DNA of 64,000 bases from Sinonovacula constricta (lineage: Eukaryota > Mollusca > Bivalvia > Cardiida > Solecurtidae). The position numbers and the translations under genes are program-made. The stretch is from contig CM017572.1 of assembly GCA_007844125.1 (NCBI GenBank), forward strand, positions 20,615,934-20,679,933, in the 5' to 3' direction. Position 1 is the stretch's first letter. The number at the start of each line of letters is the position of its first letter. This document shows positions 12,924 to 24,373 of this stretch, piece by piece. Under the pieces are notes generated by a model, which was not told the DNA's origin, did not search any database, and saw only the letters and a list, made by a program, of their open reading frames with translations.

Positions 12924-14723
12924 ACGCACACGCACACACACAACACACACACACACTACACTACACACACACACACACTACACACACACGCACGCACGCA
13001 CACACACACACAAAATGTGAAGCCAAACTTTAAAAGATGGCTTTATATATTGATTTTACTGAGTAACATCCTTAAACCGATTGCGGCGTTGGCGGTGATT
13101 GAATACGTTTAATATGTCATTGTGACGTATACTGACCAATATTTTAATCAACAAATATCGATATGCAATAGTGTACGAACAATATACCAAAAGATAAAAC
13201 ATTTTCGAACAATAATACAATTTTACACTGCTGAAATGCCGCTAATTTACACGAGTAATAAGGCATTCGCATTTGTTAATCATAAAACGCACTGAGTATG
13301 TAGCTCACAAAATAAAGTTTTCCCATTCTTCTTACGTTTATATTTTAATGGATCATTAAAAGGCAGTTATGGACTTTGTAAAACATAATGCTTCAATAAC
13401 GTATCATTTCAAGCAGAAACGTGTTATTTTTTCACAACTTCTCTGAATCCTACGATCTTAAATTTCTTTTATGCTGGTGGTAGCAATAGACTTACAAACT
13501 TCAGCTAAATATCACTACATACGATTGCATGCTGTTGTTTTTAACTAAAAATTGACTTACGTCTTTAGATTGGATTTTACTCTATATACATAAATGTTCC
13601 AACACAACTGCTTGATGTGTATCCATGTTAAACGTCCCTGACCTGGGGTGATTATATTCACAACAAAGCATGTACTAACCAGTCAGTAGGATATTGGGAC
13701 ATGGTTATTGTTACATTTGACATACACGACTAACGAGAGATTAGGATATTGGCAAATGGTCATTGTTACATTTGACATACGCGACTTACGAGAGATTAGG
13801 TTATTGGCAAATGGTCATTGTTACATTTGACATACACGGCTAACGAGACAATAGGATATTGGCACATGGTCATTGTTACATTTGACATACACGACTAACG
13901 AGAGATTAGGATATTGGCAAATGGTCATTGTTACATTTGACATACACGACTAACGAGAGATTAGGATATTGGCAAATGGTCATTGTTACATTTGACATAC
14001 ACGGCTAACGAGACAATAGGATATTGGCAAATGGTCATTGTTACATGTGACATACACGACTAACGAGAGATTAGGATATTGGCAAATGGTCATTGTTACA
14101 TGTGACATACACGACTAACGAGAGATTAGGATATTGACACATGGTCATTGTTACATTTGACATACACGACTAACGAGAGATTAGGATATTGACACACGGT
14201 CATTGTTACATTTGACATACACGACTAACGAGAGAATAGGATATTACCACACGGTCATTGTTACATTTGACATACACGACTAACGAGACAATAGGATATT
14301 GACACACGGTCATTGTTACATTTGACATACACGACTAACGAGACAATAGGATATTGACACACGGTCATTGTTACATTTGACATACACGACTAACGAGACA
14401 ATAGGATATTGACACACGGTCATTGTTACATTTGACATACACGATTATCGAGAGAATAGGATATTGGCACATGATGAGATGAGATGATATTAGCTTAGGT
14501 CATTGTTTACTCGTAATTGTTTAAAGTTTATTTCGGTTGATAATTAGGGTGTTTGTGTAAAGTTTTGAATAGCAACAAACCAGACACAAACAGTACCAGC
14601 CACTTTACTAATGCCATTAACTCTTACAATGTTTCTATTGTGTATTTGCAGATAAATGCTGAAGGAAGTGTGGAGGAAATCTTCGAGAAAGTACAAGAGT
14701 TCATTAACAGCAAGTCGTGGTGA
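2844..14723 (+). CDS. AK1: Adenylate kinase isoenzyme 1, 3' four exons (join 2844-3007, 4165-4281, 6040-6231, 14652-14723)
   Basis: Cytosolic adenylate kinase catalyses ATP + AMP to 2 ADP and buffers adenine nucleotides. Seen in the sequence: the four exons join without frame break (phases 1, 0, 0, 0) into about 180 residues. They contain the P-loop [10 protein letters not shown] (its first Gly is split over the upstream junction), the NMP-binding [12 protein letters not shown], the family signature FLIDGYPRE, and the LID/catalytic stretch [19 protein letters not shown]. The frame ends at INSKSW and TGA. All introns are GT-AG. Known of the family: AK1 is about 194 residues and starts 10-15 residues before the P-loop, so only the first coding exon(s) are missing, to the left of the window. 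Introns are 1157, 1758 and 8420 bp and are largely minisatellite. AK1 rather than mitochondrial AK2 or AK5 is chosen because of the short LID and the [11 protein letters not shown] string; AK5-type or CMPK-like paralogues are less likely alternatives. Confidence 0.95.
3092..3916. repeat. About 31-bp minisatellite, about 27 copies (AK1 intron)
   Basis: The core is agttgccatagtatctctag with variable linkers (gagacacgct, tagagatgct, shortened aaaacgctt). Copies are more diverged at the left side, with insertions such as the agttagtaagagacgctttt type, and more uniform from about 3440 onward. It lies wholly inside the intron between the P-loop and FLIDGYPRE exons. Confidence 0.95.
3917..4164. other. 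Unique AK1 intron sequence
   Basis: Single-copy intron sequence between the 31-bp array and the next AK1 exon. It ends in the acceptor tract; no other feature is seen. Confidence 0.6.
4165..4281 (+). CDS. AK1: AK1 exon with FLIDGYPRE signature
   Basis: This 117-nt exon is phase 0 at both ends, with acceptor tatctttctag and donor GTAAGT. It encodes 39 residues from [11 protein letters not shown] to RFENE and includes the adenylate kinase signature FLIDGYPRE, whose Asp and Arg act in catalysis and nucleotide binding in characterised family members. Confidence 0.95.
4340..4560. repeat. Diverged dispersed repeat, copy 1 (partner at 23805-24000)
   Basis: The order of matching blocks (atgactatc, cagggaact-like, taacgaacc, ctatttgctacttggctttc, attgcaagatg) is shared with 23805-24000 in the same orientation, with indels between blocks. 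The element class is not recognised. Confidence 0.65.
4906..5335. repeat. 43-bp GC-rich minisatellite, 10 copies, with dimer and tetramer order
   Basis: Unit of 43 bp (ggtccgggga at 4958 and 5001). Units alternate ggggactggtag and ggggacttgtag, and the linker variants recur every four units (172 bp), so the array grew by duplication of dimers and tetramers. It is much more GC-rich than the surrounding intron. The open frames across it come from repetition. Confidence 0.95.
5336..6039. other. Unique AK1 intron sequence
   Basis: AT-rich intron sequence with no recognised repeat or frame. It ends in the branch and pyrimidine region before the LID exon. The small open frames here overlap the exon out of frame. 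Confidence 0.5.
6040..6231 (+). CDS. AK1: AK1 exon with LID domain
   Basis: This 192-nt exon is phase 0 at both ends, with acceptor attctctag and donor GTAAAA. It encodes 64 residues: a central beta strand ([10 protein letters not shown]), the short LID ([19 protein letters not shown]) with its conserved arginines, and the helix TQPVIDHF. The donor lies about 20 bp before the start of the long 41-bp minisatellite. Confidence 0.95.
6250..9290. repeat. 41-bp minisatellite, about 74 copies (AK1 intron)
   Basis: Unit of 41 bp (cttcac at 6661 and 6702) built as caccttcacacatctgac, then the 10-bp palindrome ACACATGTGT, then aatacggtatactaa. Main variants are ctaaca or ctacca linkers, gtatac or gtatgc, and ttgacac or ttcacac, which cluster in blocks and imply local block duplication. 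The first copies start about 20 bp after the AK1 LID exon. Confidence 0.97.
9291..10164. other. Unique AK1 intron sequence
   Basis: AT-rich sequence with no recognised gene or repeat. Short open frames at 9302-9505 and 9712-9918 show no domain, splice or repeat signal and are not called. Confidence 0.5.
10165..10460 (-). mobile_element. tRNA-derived SINE, copy with B-box-like head
   Basis: About 200 bp (10195-10385) are nearly identical, in reverse complement, to 40985-41180, including the block gtccacttgaagcagatata. At 10421-10445 the - strand reads a pol III B-box-like GGTTCGATCCC inside a GC-rich head. The other end is a (GTTT)n tract at 10170-10185, which would be an A-rich tail on the - strand. 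Two copies in one window and a tRNA-like end support a SINE; the family name is not known to me. Confidence 0.7.
10530..10905. repeat. Diverged dispersed repeat, copy 1 (partner at 11975-12370)
   Basis: Shares ordered blocks with 11975-12370 in the same orientation: gcataatttctgca, ctcattctt or ttcattctt before aaatc.ataa, tagtttaaaaatag, ggttcact or gcttcact, and gacatcaat or ggcatcaat. It may be a non-autonomous transposon or an old intron duplication. Confidence 0.7.
11340..11480. repeat. Short diverged dispersed repeat (partner near 45590-45690)
   Basis: Blocks gatcac, atcatc(c/t)gggt, gctctgacgt and ttcccaatc or atcccaatc occur in the same order near 45618-45690. The match is short and gapped, so this is tentative. 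Confidence 0.4.
11975..12370. repeat. Diverged dispersed repeat, copy 2 (partner at 10530-10905)
   Basis: Same block order as 10530-10905 (see that entry), about 1.45 kb downstream in direct orientation. The sequence between the copies (10906-11974) is AT-rich without a recognised gene. Confidence 0.7.
12371..12842. other. Unique AK1 intron sequence
   Basis: AT-rich intron with a short C-rich stretch near 12505-12550. No feature recognised. Confidence 0.5.
12843..13012. repeat. (CA)n microsatellite with CACG interruptions
   Basis: Alternating CA dinucleotides with cacg and cacta interruptions. The long frames of Thr-His or Cys-Val repeats here are artefacts of the dinucleotide. Confidence 0.97.
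13013..13682. other. Unique AK1 intron sequence
   Basis: AT-rich; no supported frame, repeat or RNA seen. Confidence 0.5.
13683..14475. repeat. 55-bp minisatellite, about 14 copies (AK1 intron)
   Basis: Unit of 55 bp (ttagg at 13741 and 13796) with core ggtcattgttacatttgaca and tacacgactaacgaga. Left copies carry ttggcaaatgg and right copies ttgacacacgg, showing two expansion blocks. The array ends about 180 bp before the last AK1 exon. Confidence 0.96.
14652..14723 (+). CDS. AK1: AK1 terminal coding exon
   Basis: This exon follows acceptor tgtatttgcag, encodes [19 protein letters not shown] and the tail SKSW, and stops at TGA 14721-14723. The string matches the C-terminal helix of AK1 (NAEGSVDD in vertebrates, from family knowledge). 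It is separated from the previous exon by 8.4 kb, of which about 4 kb is minisatellite or microsatellite. Confidence 0.93.
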   Translation: MNAEGSVEEIFEKVQEFINSKSW

Positions 14724-15805
14724 ACACTTCCTAAGTTACCGTGATGTTCACGTGACACCTCGTGACATCCCGTGACGTCATTGATACAGAAAAAAATCAG
14801 CAAAAAACAATTTTGGCTTTTAGCGACTTCAAAGGTTCATAATACTCACTTTTGTACTACGACGCGATTAAGGACTGTATTACATAGTACCAAATGATGT
14901 GTACTGTCATTTTGTAACTTCTTTGTTTCGGACAGATATTTTGCGACTAGTTATGGTGTTATAATAGAATTTATTTTAACTTAAGTTGCATGAACATAAT
15001 CATTTATTATATTTGAGCAAAACTATTAAAATCTTGATTGGTGTTATTTATCTATGAAAATTTAGTAAGTTTGTGTAACTGCATACACATAGTTAAACTA
15101 TTGACTAAAAGGTATAAAGGTAGAGTAACTAATTTTAAGAAATTTGGTGGAACAGAAAGGTACACTGTGTTATAACTGTCAACTGATAAGTTGAACATTG
15201 CTCACGGAAAACGACAATAAGCTATTAATAATAATAAAAAATCCGTTGTTGAAAACGCCATGGAATTACTGCATGGTTGTCTCAAGTGTTTTTACTCTTA
15301 AATTTTAGCCACGATGTTTGACGAAAATGATAAAGGTGTTTGTGGTAATGCTTATATTACATCATCATTTCACTGGTCCTTTTGTCGATTTGTCAACTTC
15401 TAGAATAAGCATTGAATGATTTGCTTCGAACATCAATATATCTACGTTTCTAGTTACTTGTAGATTCATCGACTTATTCATTTGGTCCATTTTACTTTTA
15501 AGAAATCCATGTGTATATTTAAATTCTACTTTTATGTTGTTAATACGACTTTCTCGCTTTATATATATTTTTTACTTACGCGCATAAGATGTTGTAGTCC
15601 GTAAACAATTGTTGATATTTGTACTGTTCCGTGCTGCTTCGTGTCTTACCGGACCATGCTGCCATTTAAATAAAATCCATGCTATGTTTCTTTTTTCTTT
15701 TTTTGCTACTAGAATCCTGCTTTCTGTGATACTTTTACTTATACATGTTAAATGGTTGTATGATATCCTCGTTTTTTTAATTTATTTATAGGACATCATA
15801 ATAAA
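14724..15805 (+). other. AK1: Probable AK1 3' untranslated region
   Basis: This AT-rich sequence after the AK1 stop has no supported coding frame. Candidate polyadenylation signals AATAAA occur at 15233-15238, 15669-15674 and 15800-15805. The true end is not decidable from sequence; the limits given run to the last of these signals. Confidence 0.4.
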
Positions 15806-16944
15806 AATAGTGTTCCAAACTGCAAAGCTCTATTGAAACTTGGCAACAATTTCTTGATTTTCAGTTGTTTTTACATGTTATAAGATACCCGCTCTATATA
15901 AGTCCTGTTGGCCCTAAAATGAACTATACTCAGATATATCGAAATATACATGAAGGCGACAGCTGAAATCTTTTAAAAGAGTTGGCATGAATGCATGTGT
16001 CCTCACGTCTTTAGCTAGCTTATCCAACAGTGTATTCTATGACAGAAACCAACAACGAGTTCAAAGTAAATGAAAGAACACTTTCTGAGCACCATCCGAT
16101 GTCAACAAGGGGATTTCATCTTCTTTACTAAACAGCACACGTGTAACAGTTTTACTTCTCATAGATAGGTCTAGAACCATTTTACTTGAGACTTAACTCC
16201 TGTGTGATGTACAATATATATGCAGTTTGTTGGATCTGTGCTTATATAGTTTTATCAAAGCCAAAACGACAATCGTACATGAACTACCTGTACCTGTGCT
16301 TTTGATATTTCTGTACACTTGACACATTTTTTTCTAAGATTTTTTTCCCGAATTAAAATGTCTCTTTTATTCGTGTTCTTTTGCTTTTCGTTTGTTCTCA
16401 ATACGAATACATGACAAAGTCCTATGCGCATTGCAACATATACCAAACTCCGAAAAGGCACAGAACAAAGGTATTTCACATGCAAGCCAAGCGAAAAGTA
16501 AGAACAAATTTGTGATGAGTCATTTAACGAAAAGAGCAAACCCGACATTTACCGCCTTGGAACGGTCAGTCGGCAATATGGACCGACTGGGGTGCTTAAA
16601 CCGGTTTTACAGAGCTCTAACCTCGCACTTCCTGACGAGTTTCTCAAATGCAAGTAATGAAAGAAAAACGATCTATTTGAATACAAAATGTCCATGCGCT
16701 GATATTTTCTATACGTTATGACGAAAGTAGGGATGTCACTCACAAATAATGCCCACATAGTGTTTAGAAAAAAATATGGTATTATTTCGATTTGAAAAGT
16801 TGAATATAGAATTACAAAATACAGTTCAACATTAATTTTTCTCCTTTATTGCATCAACCTATATAGAGTATCACGTAAATATTTACTGTCGAAGACATCT
16901 AAAACATGTTAAAAGTCCACGCATGGTAAGTATAGGAGATACGT
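15806..16944. other. Intergenic sequence downstream of AK1
   Basis: No gene recognised. Two overlapping opposite-strand frames (16255-16548 minus, 16392-16721 plus) lack known domains, and each casts the other as a shadow, so neither is called. Confidence 0.5.
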
Positions 16945-17500
16945 GTGATAAGGACAATGAAGATGTAATCATATCGTAATGTGGTTAAATAAATGACGCT
17001 TTGTGGTTATAAGGACAACGAAGATGTAATCATATCGTAATGTGGTTAAATAAATGACTCTTTGTGGCTATAAGGACAACGAAAATGTAATCATATCGTA
17101 ATGTTGTTAAATAAATAACGCTTTGTGGTTATAAGGACAACGAAGATGTAATCATATCGTAATGTGGTTAAATAAATGACGCTTTGTGGTTATAAGGACA
17201 ACGAAGATGTAATCATATCGTAATGTGGTTAAATAAATGACGCTTTGTGGTTATAAGGACAACGAAGATGTAATCATATCGTAATGTGGTTAAATAAATG
17301 ACTCTTTGTGGTAACATGGACAACGAAGATGTAATCATATTGTAATGTGGTTAAACAAATGACGCTTTGTGGTTATAAGGACAACGAAGATGTAATCATA
17401 TCGTAATGTGGTTAAATAAATGACGCTTTGTGGTTATAAGGACAACGAAGATGTAATCATATCGTAATGTGGTTAAATAAATGACTCTTCATGGTGATAA
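16945..17500. repeat. 61-bp minisatellite, about 9 copies, dimeric relative of the next array
   Basis: Unit of 61 bp (aaggac at 16950 and 17011). Its second half (atatcgtaa..., ttaaataaatgacgctt) aligns with the 31-bp unit of the adjoining array, so 61 is close to two 31-bp monomers that diverged and then amplified as a pair. Confidence 0.95.
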
Positions 17501-20500
17501 GCTCAAAAAAAGGTCCTTATATTACTATAAGTGCTAAAATGCCTGCTTTATCATGATAAGTTCGAAAAATGTTCCTTACAACGTGAACAGTTCAAATGAA
17601 TTGTATTAATATTGAGTCAAGTGCCAATAAATGTTTCTTATATATCATTACTGCAAATAAACGGCAATTATTTCGCGCCAAGTTCAAAAAATGGCCCTTA
17701 TATCGCGATAAGCGCAAACATGTTCCTTTTGTTGTGATAAGGGCACAATGGCCCTTATACGTAATAATAAGTTCAAATAAATGGTGCTTTTATTGCGATA
17801 TATTCAAATAAATGATTCTCATATCGGAATAAATTAAATTATATAGTCACGATAATTTCAAATTAATGGCTCTTATATCGCGATAAGTACAAATTAGTGG
17901 TTGTATATCGTGATCAGTTCGAGTAAGTTGGTCCTTATAAGTTCAAATAAATGGTCCTCATATCGCGATAGGTTCAAATAAGTGACAATTATTTCACGAT
18001 AAGTCCAAATAAATGGCCTTTACTAATAGCGGTAAATTCTAATAAATGGCCATTTCATCGCGAAATTAATGTGAAATTAATGGTGCTTTTATAGTAATAA
18101 AGGCAAATAAATGGTCCTCATATCGTGATAATTTCAAACGAATGCTGTTTTTCTATCATTATAAGTTCAAACGGATGGATCTTTTATCGTGATAAGTGCA
18201 AATATATGGTTCCATATCAAGATAAGTTTATATAAATGATTCTTATATATGTTTTTATGATGGTGGAAATAAATGGTCCTGATATCGTGATAATAATATA
18301 TCGAAAAAGTGCAAATTAATTGTATTTTATCGTGATAAGAGGAAATAAATGTATCGTAACATGTGCAAATAAATGCTCCTTAATTGTATTAAATTCATAT
18401 AAATGTTTATTTGATTTGATAAAATGCAAATAAATGGTCCTCGCATCAGGAGAAGTTTAAATTAATTGTCCTCATATAGCGATATAATCAAATGTTATAT
18501 TATATTCTTATAACAGAAAAAAGGGTCCGTATATCATAATTTCAAATAAAGTGCTCTTGTATCGTAATAAGATCACCTAATGGTCTTTATAATGGCTACA
18601 GCTTCAAATAAACGGTTCTTATATCAGGGTGAGGGAAAATAAATGGTCCTGATATTATGATAAGTTCAAATGAATGGCCCCTATATTGTGATAACATAAA
18701 ATAATGGCGGTTATATTGTCATAAGTGCGACAAGTACGAAAAAATGGATTTCCATCGTGAAGCGATCAAAAGGATTATCATTGTATCGTGAGGATGTCAA
18801 ATTAATGGACCTTATATCGTGATTTATTCAAATAAATGGTTCTTATATGGTAACAAATGCAAATAAATGGTCCTTACATCGTAACAAATGCAAAAAAAAA
18901 AGGTCCTTATATTGTAACAAATGCAAATGAATGGTCCTTTTATCCTAACAAATGCAAATTAATGGTCATTATATCGTAACAAATGCAAATGAATGGTCCT
19001 TATATCGTAACAAATGCAAATTAATGGTCATTATATCGTAACAAATGCAAATGAATGGTCTTTATATCATAACAAATGCAAATGAATGGTCCTTATAACG
19101 TAACAAATGCAAATGAATAGTCTTTATATCGTAACAAATGCAAATGAATGGTCTTTATATCATAACAAATGCAAAAAAATGGTCCTTATATCGTATCAAA
19201 TGCAAATAAATTGTCTTTATATCGTAACAAATGCAAATGAATGGTCTTTATATAATAACAAATGCAAATGAATGGTCTTTATATCATAACAAATGCAAAA
19301 AATGGTCCTTATATCATATCAAATGCAAATAAATTGTCTTTATATCATAACAAATGCAAATAAATGGTCCTTATATTGTATCAAATGCAAATAAATTGTC
19401 TTTATATCATAACAAATGCAAATAAATGGTCCTTATATCGTATCAAATGCAAATAAATGGTTCTAATATCATAACAAATGCAAATACACGGTCCTAACAT
19501 CATAACAAATGCAAATAAATGGTCCTTATATCGTATCAAATGCAAATAAATTGTCTTTATATCATAACAAATGCAAATAAATGGTCTTTATTTCATAACA
19601 AATGCAAATAAATGGTCCTTTTATCGTAACAAATGCAAATAATTGGTCCTTATATCGTAACAAATGCAAATAAATGGTTCTTATATCGTAATAAATGCAA
19701 ATACACGGTCCTTATATCGTATCAAATGCAAATAAATGGTCCTTATATCATAACAAAAGCAAATACACGGTCCTAATATCGTAACAAATGCAAATAAATG
19801 GTCTTTATTTCATAACAAATGCAAATAAATGGTCCTTATATCATAACAAATGCAAATACACTGTCCTTATATCGTAACAAATGCAAATAAATGGTCCTTA
19901 TATCGTAACAAATGCAAATAAATTGTCTTTATATCATAATAAATGCAAATACACGGTCCTTATATCGTAACAAATGCAAATAAATGGTCCTTATATCGTA
20001 ACAAATGCAAATAAATGGTCCTTATATCGTAACAAATGCAAATACATTTTCTTTATATCATAACAAATGCAAATAAATGGTCCTTATATCGTATCAAATG
20101 CAAAAAAATGTCTTTATATCATAACAAATGCAAATAAATGGTCTTTATTTCATAACAAATGCAAATAAATGGTCCTTATATCGTAACAAATGCAAATAAA
20201 TGGTCCTTATATCATAACAAATGCAAATAAATGGTCTTTATTTCATAACAAATGCAAATAAATGGTCCTTATATCGTAACAAATGCAAATAAATGGTCCT
20301 TATATCGTAACAAATGCAAATAAATGGTCTTTATTTCATAACAAATGCAAATAAATGGTCCTTATATCGTAACAAATGCAAATAAATGGTCCTTATATCA
20401 TAACAAAAGCAAATACACGGTCCTAATATCGTAACAAATGCAAATAAATGGTCTTTATTTCATAACAAATGCAAATAAATGGTCCTTATATCGTAACAAA

Positions 20501-21195
20501 TGCAAATAAATTGTCTTTATATCATAACAAATGCAAATAAATGGTCCTTATATCGTATCAAATGCAAATAAATTGTCTTTATATCATAACAAATGCAAAT
20601 AAATAGTCTTTATTTCATAACAAATGCAAATAAATGGTCCTTATATCATAACAAAAGCAAATACACGGTCCTTATATCGTAACAAATGCAAATAAATGGT
20701 CTTTATTTCATAACAAATGCAAATAAATGGTCCTTATATCGTAATAAATGCAAATAATTGGTCCTTATATCGTAACAAATGCAAATAAATGGTTCTTATA
20801 TCGTAATAAATGCAAATACACGGTCCTTATATCGTAACAAATGCAAATACACGGTCCTTATATCGTAACAAATGCAAATACACGGTCCTTACATCGTAAC
20901 AAATGCAAATAAATGGTCCTTATATCGTAACAAATGCAAATAATTGGTTCTTATATCGTAACAAATGCAAATAATTGGTCCTTATATCGTAACAAATGCA
21001 AATACACGGTCCTTATATCGTAACAAATGCAAATAAATGGTCCTTATATCGTAACAAATGCAAATACACGGGCCTTATATCGTAACAAATGCAAATACAC
21101 GGTCCTTATATCGTAATAAATGCAAATAAATGGTCTTTACATCATAACATATGCAAATAAATGGTCCTTATATCGTAACAAATGCAAATAAATGG
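17501..21195. repeat. 31-bp minisatellite, roughly 115 copies, most with an ATGCAAAT octamer
   Basis: The unit is about 31 bp: aacaaatgcaaataaatggt then ccttatatcgt. From 17501 to about 18840 copies are strongly diverged (gataagttcaaataaatgg type). From about 18840 to 21190 they are homogeneous and nearly every unit carries ATGCAAAT, the POU/Oct octamer consensus. The diverged left part looks like the older part of the array. Confidence 0.96.
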
Positions 21196-21535
21196 GTTCC
21201 CTGGCGGCTTATTTCTGGGAATATAGAGGTATGTTCCATGGCGGCTAATCTCTGGGCATATAGAGGTATGTTCCATGGCGGCTAAACTCTGGGTATATAG
21301 AGGTATGTTCCATGGCGGCTAATCTCTGGGCATATAGAGGTATGTTCCATGGCGGCTAAACTCTGGGTATATAGAGCTATGTTCCATGGCGGCTAATCTC
21401 TGGACATATAGAGGTATGTTCCATGGCGGCTAAACTCTGGGTATATAGAGGTATGTTCAATGGCGGCTAATGTCTGGACATATAGAGCTTTGTTCCACGA
21501 CGGCTAAAATCTGGACATATAAAGCTATGTTTCAT
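21196..21535. repeat. 37-bp minisatellite, about 9 copies
   Basis: Unit of 37 bp (ttccatg at 21234 and 21271) with ttccatggcggctaatctct then gggcatatagaggtatg. It directly adjoins the 78-bp array, whose unit resembles two diverged copies of this one. Confidence 0.95.
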
Positions 21536-22345
21536 GGTGGCTTGTCTCTGGGCATACGGCAGCCTATCTTGGGCTTTATGCATGTACAGCTATGTTACTA
21601 TTGCTATCTGGAGGCGTAGAGAGGCATGTTTCCACGGCAGCCTATCTTGGGCTTTATGCATGTACAGCTATGTTACTATTGCTATCTGGAGGCGTAGAGA
21701 GGCATGTTTCCACGGCAGCCTATCTTGGGCTTTATGCATGTACAGCTATGTTACAATTGCTATCTGGAGGCGTAGAGAGGCATGTTTCCACGGCAGCCTA
21801 TCTTGGGCTTTATGCATGTACAGCTATGTTACTATTGCTATCTGGAGGCGTAGAGAGGTATGTTTCCACGGCAGCCTAACTTGGGCTTTATGCATGTACA
21901 GCTATGTTACTATTGCTATCTGGAGGCGTAGAGAGGCATGTTTCCACGGCGGCTTATCCTGGAGTATATGCATGTACAGCTATGTTATTATTGCTATCTG
22001 GAGGCGTAGAGAGGCATGTTTCCACGGCGGCTTATCCTGGAGTATATGCATGTACAGCTATGTTATTATTGCTATCTGGAGGCGTAGAGAGGCATGTTTC
22101 CACGGCGGCCTATCTCGGGGTATATGCATGTACAGCTATGTTACTATTGCTATCTGGAGGCGTAGAGGGCCATGTTTCCACGGCAGCCTATCTTGGGCTA
22201 TATGCATGTACAGCTATGTCACTATTGCTATCTGGAGGCGTAGAGAGCCATGTTTCAACGGCAGGCTATCTTGGGCTATATGTACAGCTTTGTCACTATT
22301 GCTATCTCGGGGCGTATACAGCTATGTTTCCACGGCGGCCTCACT
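21536..22345. repeat. 78-bp minisatellite, about 10 copies, open in two frames
   Basis: Unit of 78 bp: cacggcagcctatcttgggc, then tttatgcatgtacagctatg, then a second half ending ggcgtagagaggcatgtttc. The halves resemble the neighbouring 37-bp unit. Because 78 is 26 codons, + strand frames of 292 and 161 codons run across it. Two different frames are open over the same units, there is no splice or promoter evidence and no known domain, so coding is not claimed. Confidence 0.93.
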
Positions 22346-22571
22346 CGGGGCATTCAGTGCTAAGATTCATCCCCTTAACAGGGACCTAGTGAGCAATGTT
22401 TACTTGACATAAGGGTTCGCTTGATTTAATTGTTTTATTGGATCTTGGACATTTATTACTTATTAAAAATTGAGCAGAAATCTAAAAATTCGTTTTTCCT
22501 TTAAGCAGTTAACATATTGTTTTATTCGTCGTCGCTCCCTTTGTAAATTGAGAACAATGTTTAAAACTTAC

Positions 22572-23804
<1,233 letters not shown>

Positions 23805-24000
23805 ACATGACTATCCAGGGAACTGAAAACCCGCTTAAACTGTCCAATAATTACATACTAGTAAATAAGAGTAACGAACCGAATCTGTGATACGTTCATG
23901 AACTATCTGCTACTTTGCTTTCTACCTTAGTTGTCCTCCACATCTGCCATTACAAGATGCATTCTTTACATCTGAGTACCTTAGTTTCTCTTGTCTGTCT
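23805..24000. repeat. Diverged dispersed repeat, copy 2 (partner at 4340-4560)
   Basis: Matches 4340-4560 in order and orientation, for example agtaacgaacc and the tctgctactttgctttct block. This copy lies just upstream of a perfect 9-bp hairpin and a SINE. Confidence 0.65.
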
Positions 24001-24010
24001 CCAGCTTGCT

Positions 24011-24032
24011 GAAGGATCGTTGGCGATCCTTC
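24011..24032. other. Perfect 9-bp hairpin
   Basis: GAAGGATCG, loop TTGG, CGATCCTTC. The stem is perfect. There is no T-run and no coding gene beside it, so no function is assigned. Confidence 0.6.
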
Positions 24033-24086
24033 GATCATCAGCCATGAATGGTAATGATAGTTACAGCGCGCATGTCTAGTTTATAA

Positions 24087-24365
24087 ACCGGCCGCAATAG
24101 CTCAGGTGGTTGAGAGTCGGCTTGCGGATCGGAAGGTCGTGGGATCAAACCCAGGCCGGGTGAAACCAAAGACCAAAGTTGGTAGTAGTGGCTTCCCTCC
24201 TAACGCTCGGGGCTAAGGTGACAGTATTACGCCCGACTCGTCGGTATCAGTATAATGGACCGGTCGGGTTCAGGTCCTGTGCACCTCATATTTGTCCCTG
24301 TACTATAATGATAGAAATGTCGCTGCACAGTATCAGCAAAAATGCCGGCAAATCCCATCCCATAC
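24087..24365 (+). mobile_element. tRNA-derived SINE, copy 1
   Basis: The head reads gccgcaatagctcaggtggt (A box) and gggatcaaaccc (degenerate B box), followed by a body ttggtagtagtggcttccct and an AATCCC-type tail. The same body recurs at 36392-36665. Flanks carry an imperfect direct repeat: CTAGTTTA at 24076-24083 and 24366-24373, extended with one mismatch. Body substitutions and the broken B box suggest it is older than the second copy. A 148-codon open frame starting at 24179 reads through the SINE and is not considered a gene. Confidence 0.88.
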
Positions 24366-24373
24366 CTAGTTTA

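Noticed and set aside
16255..16758. Overlapping frames of 97, 109 and 69 codons
   Set aside because: No domain, no splice logic, and mutually exclusive strands.
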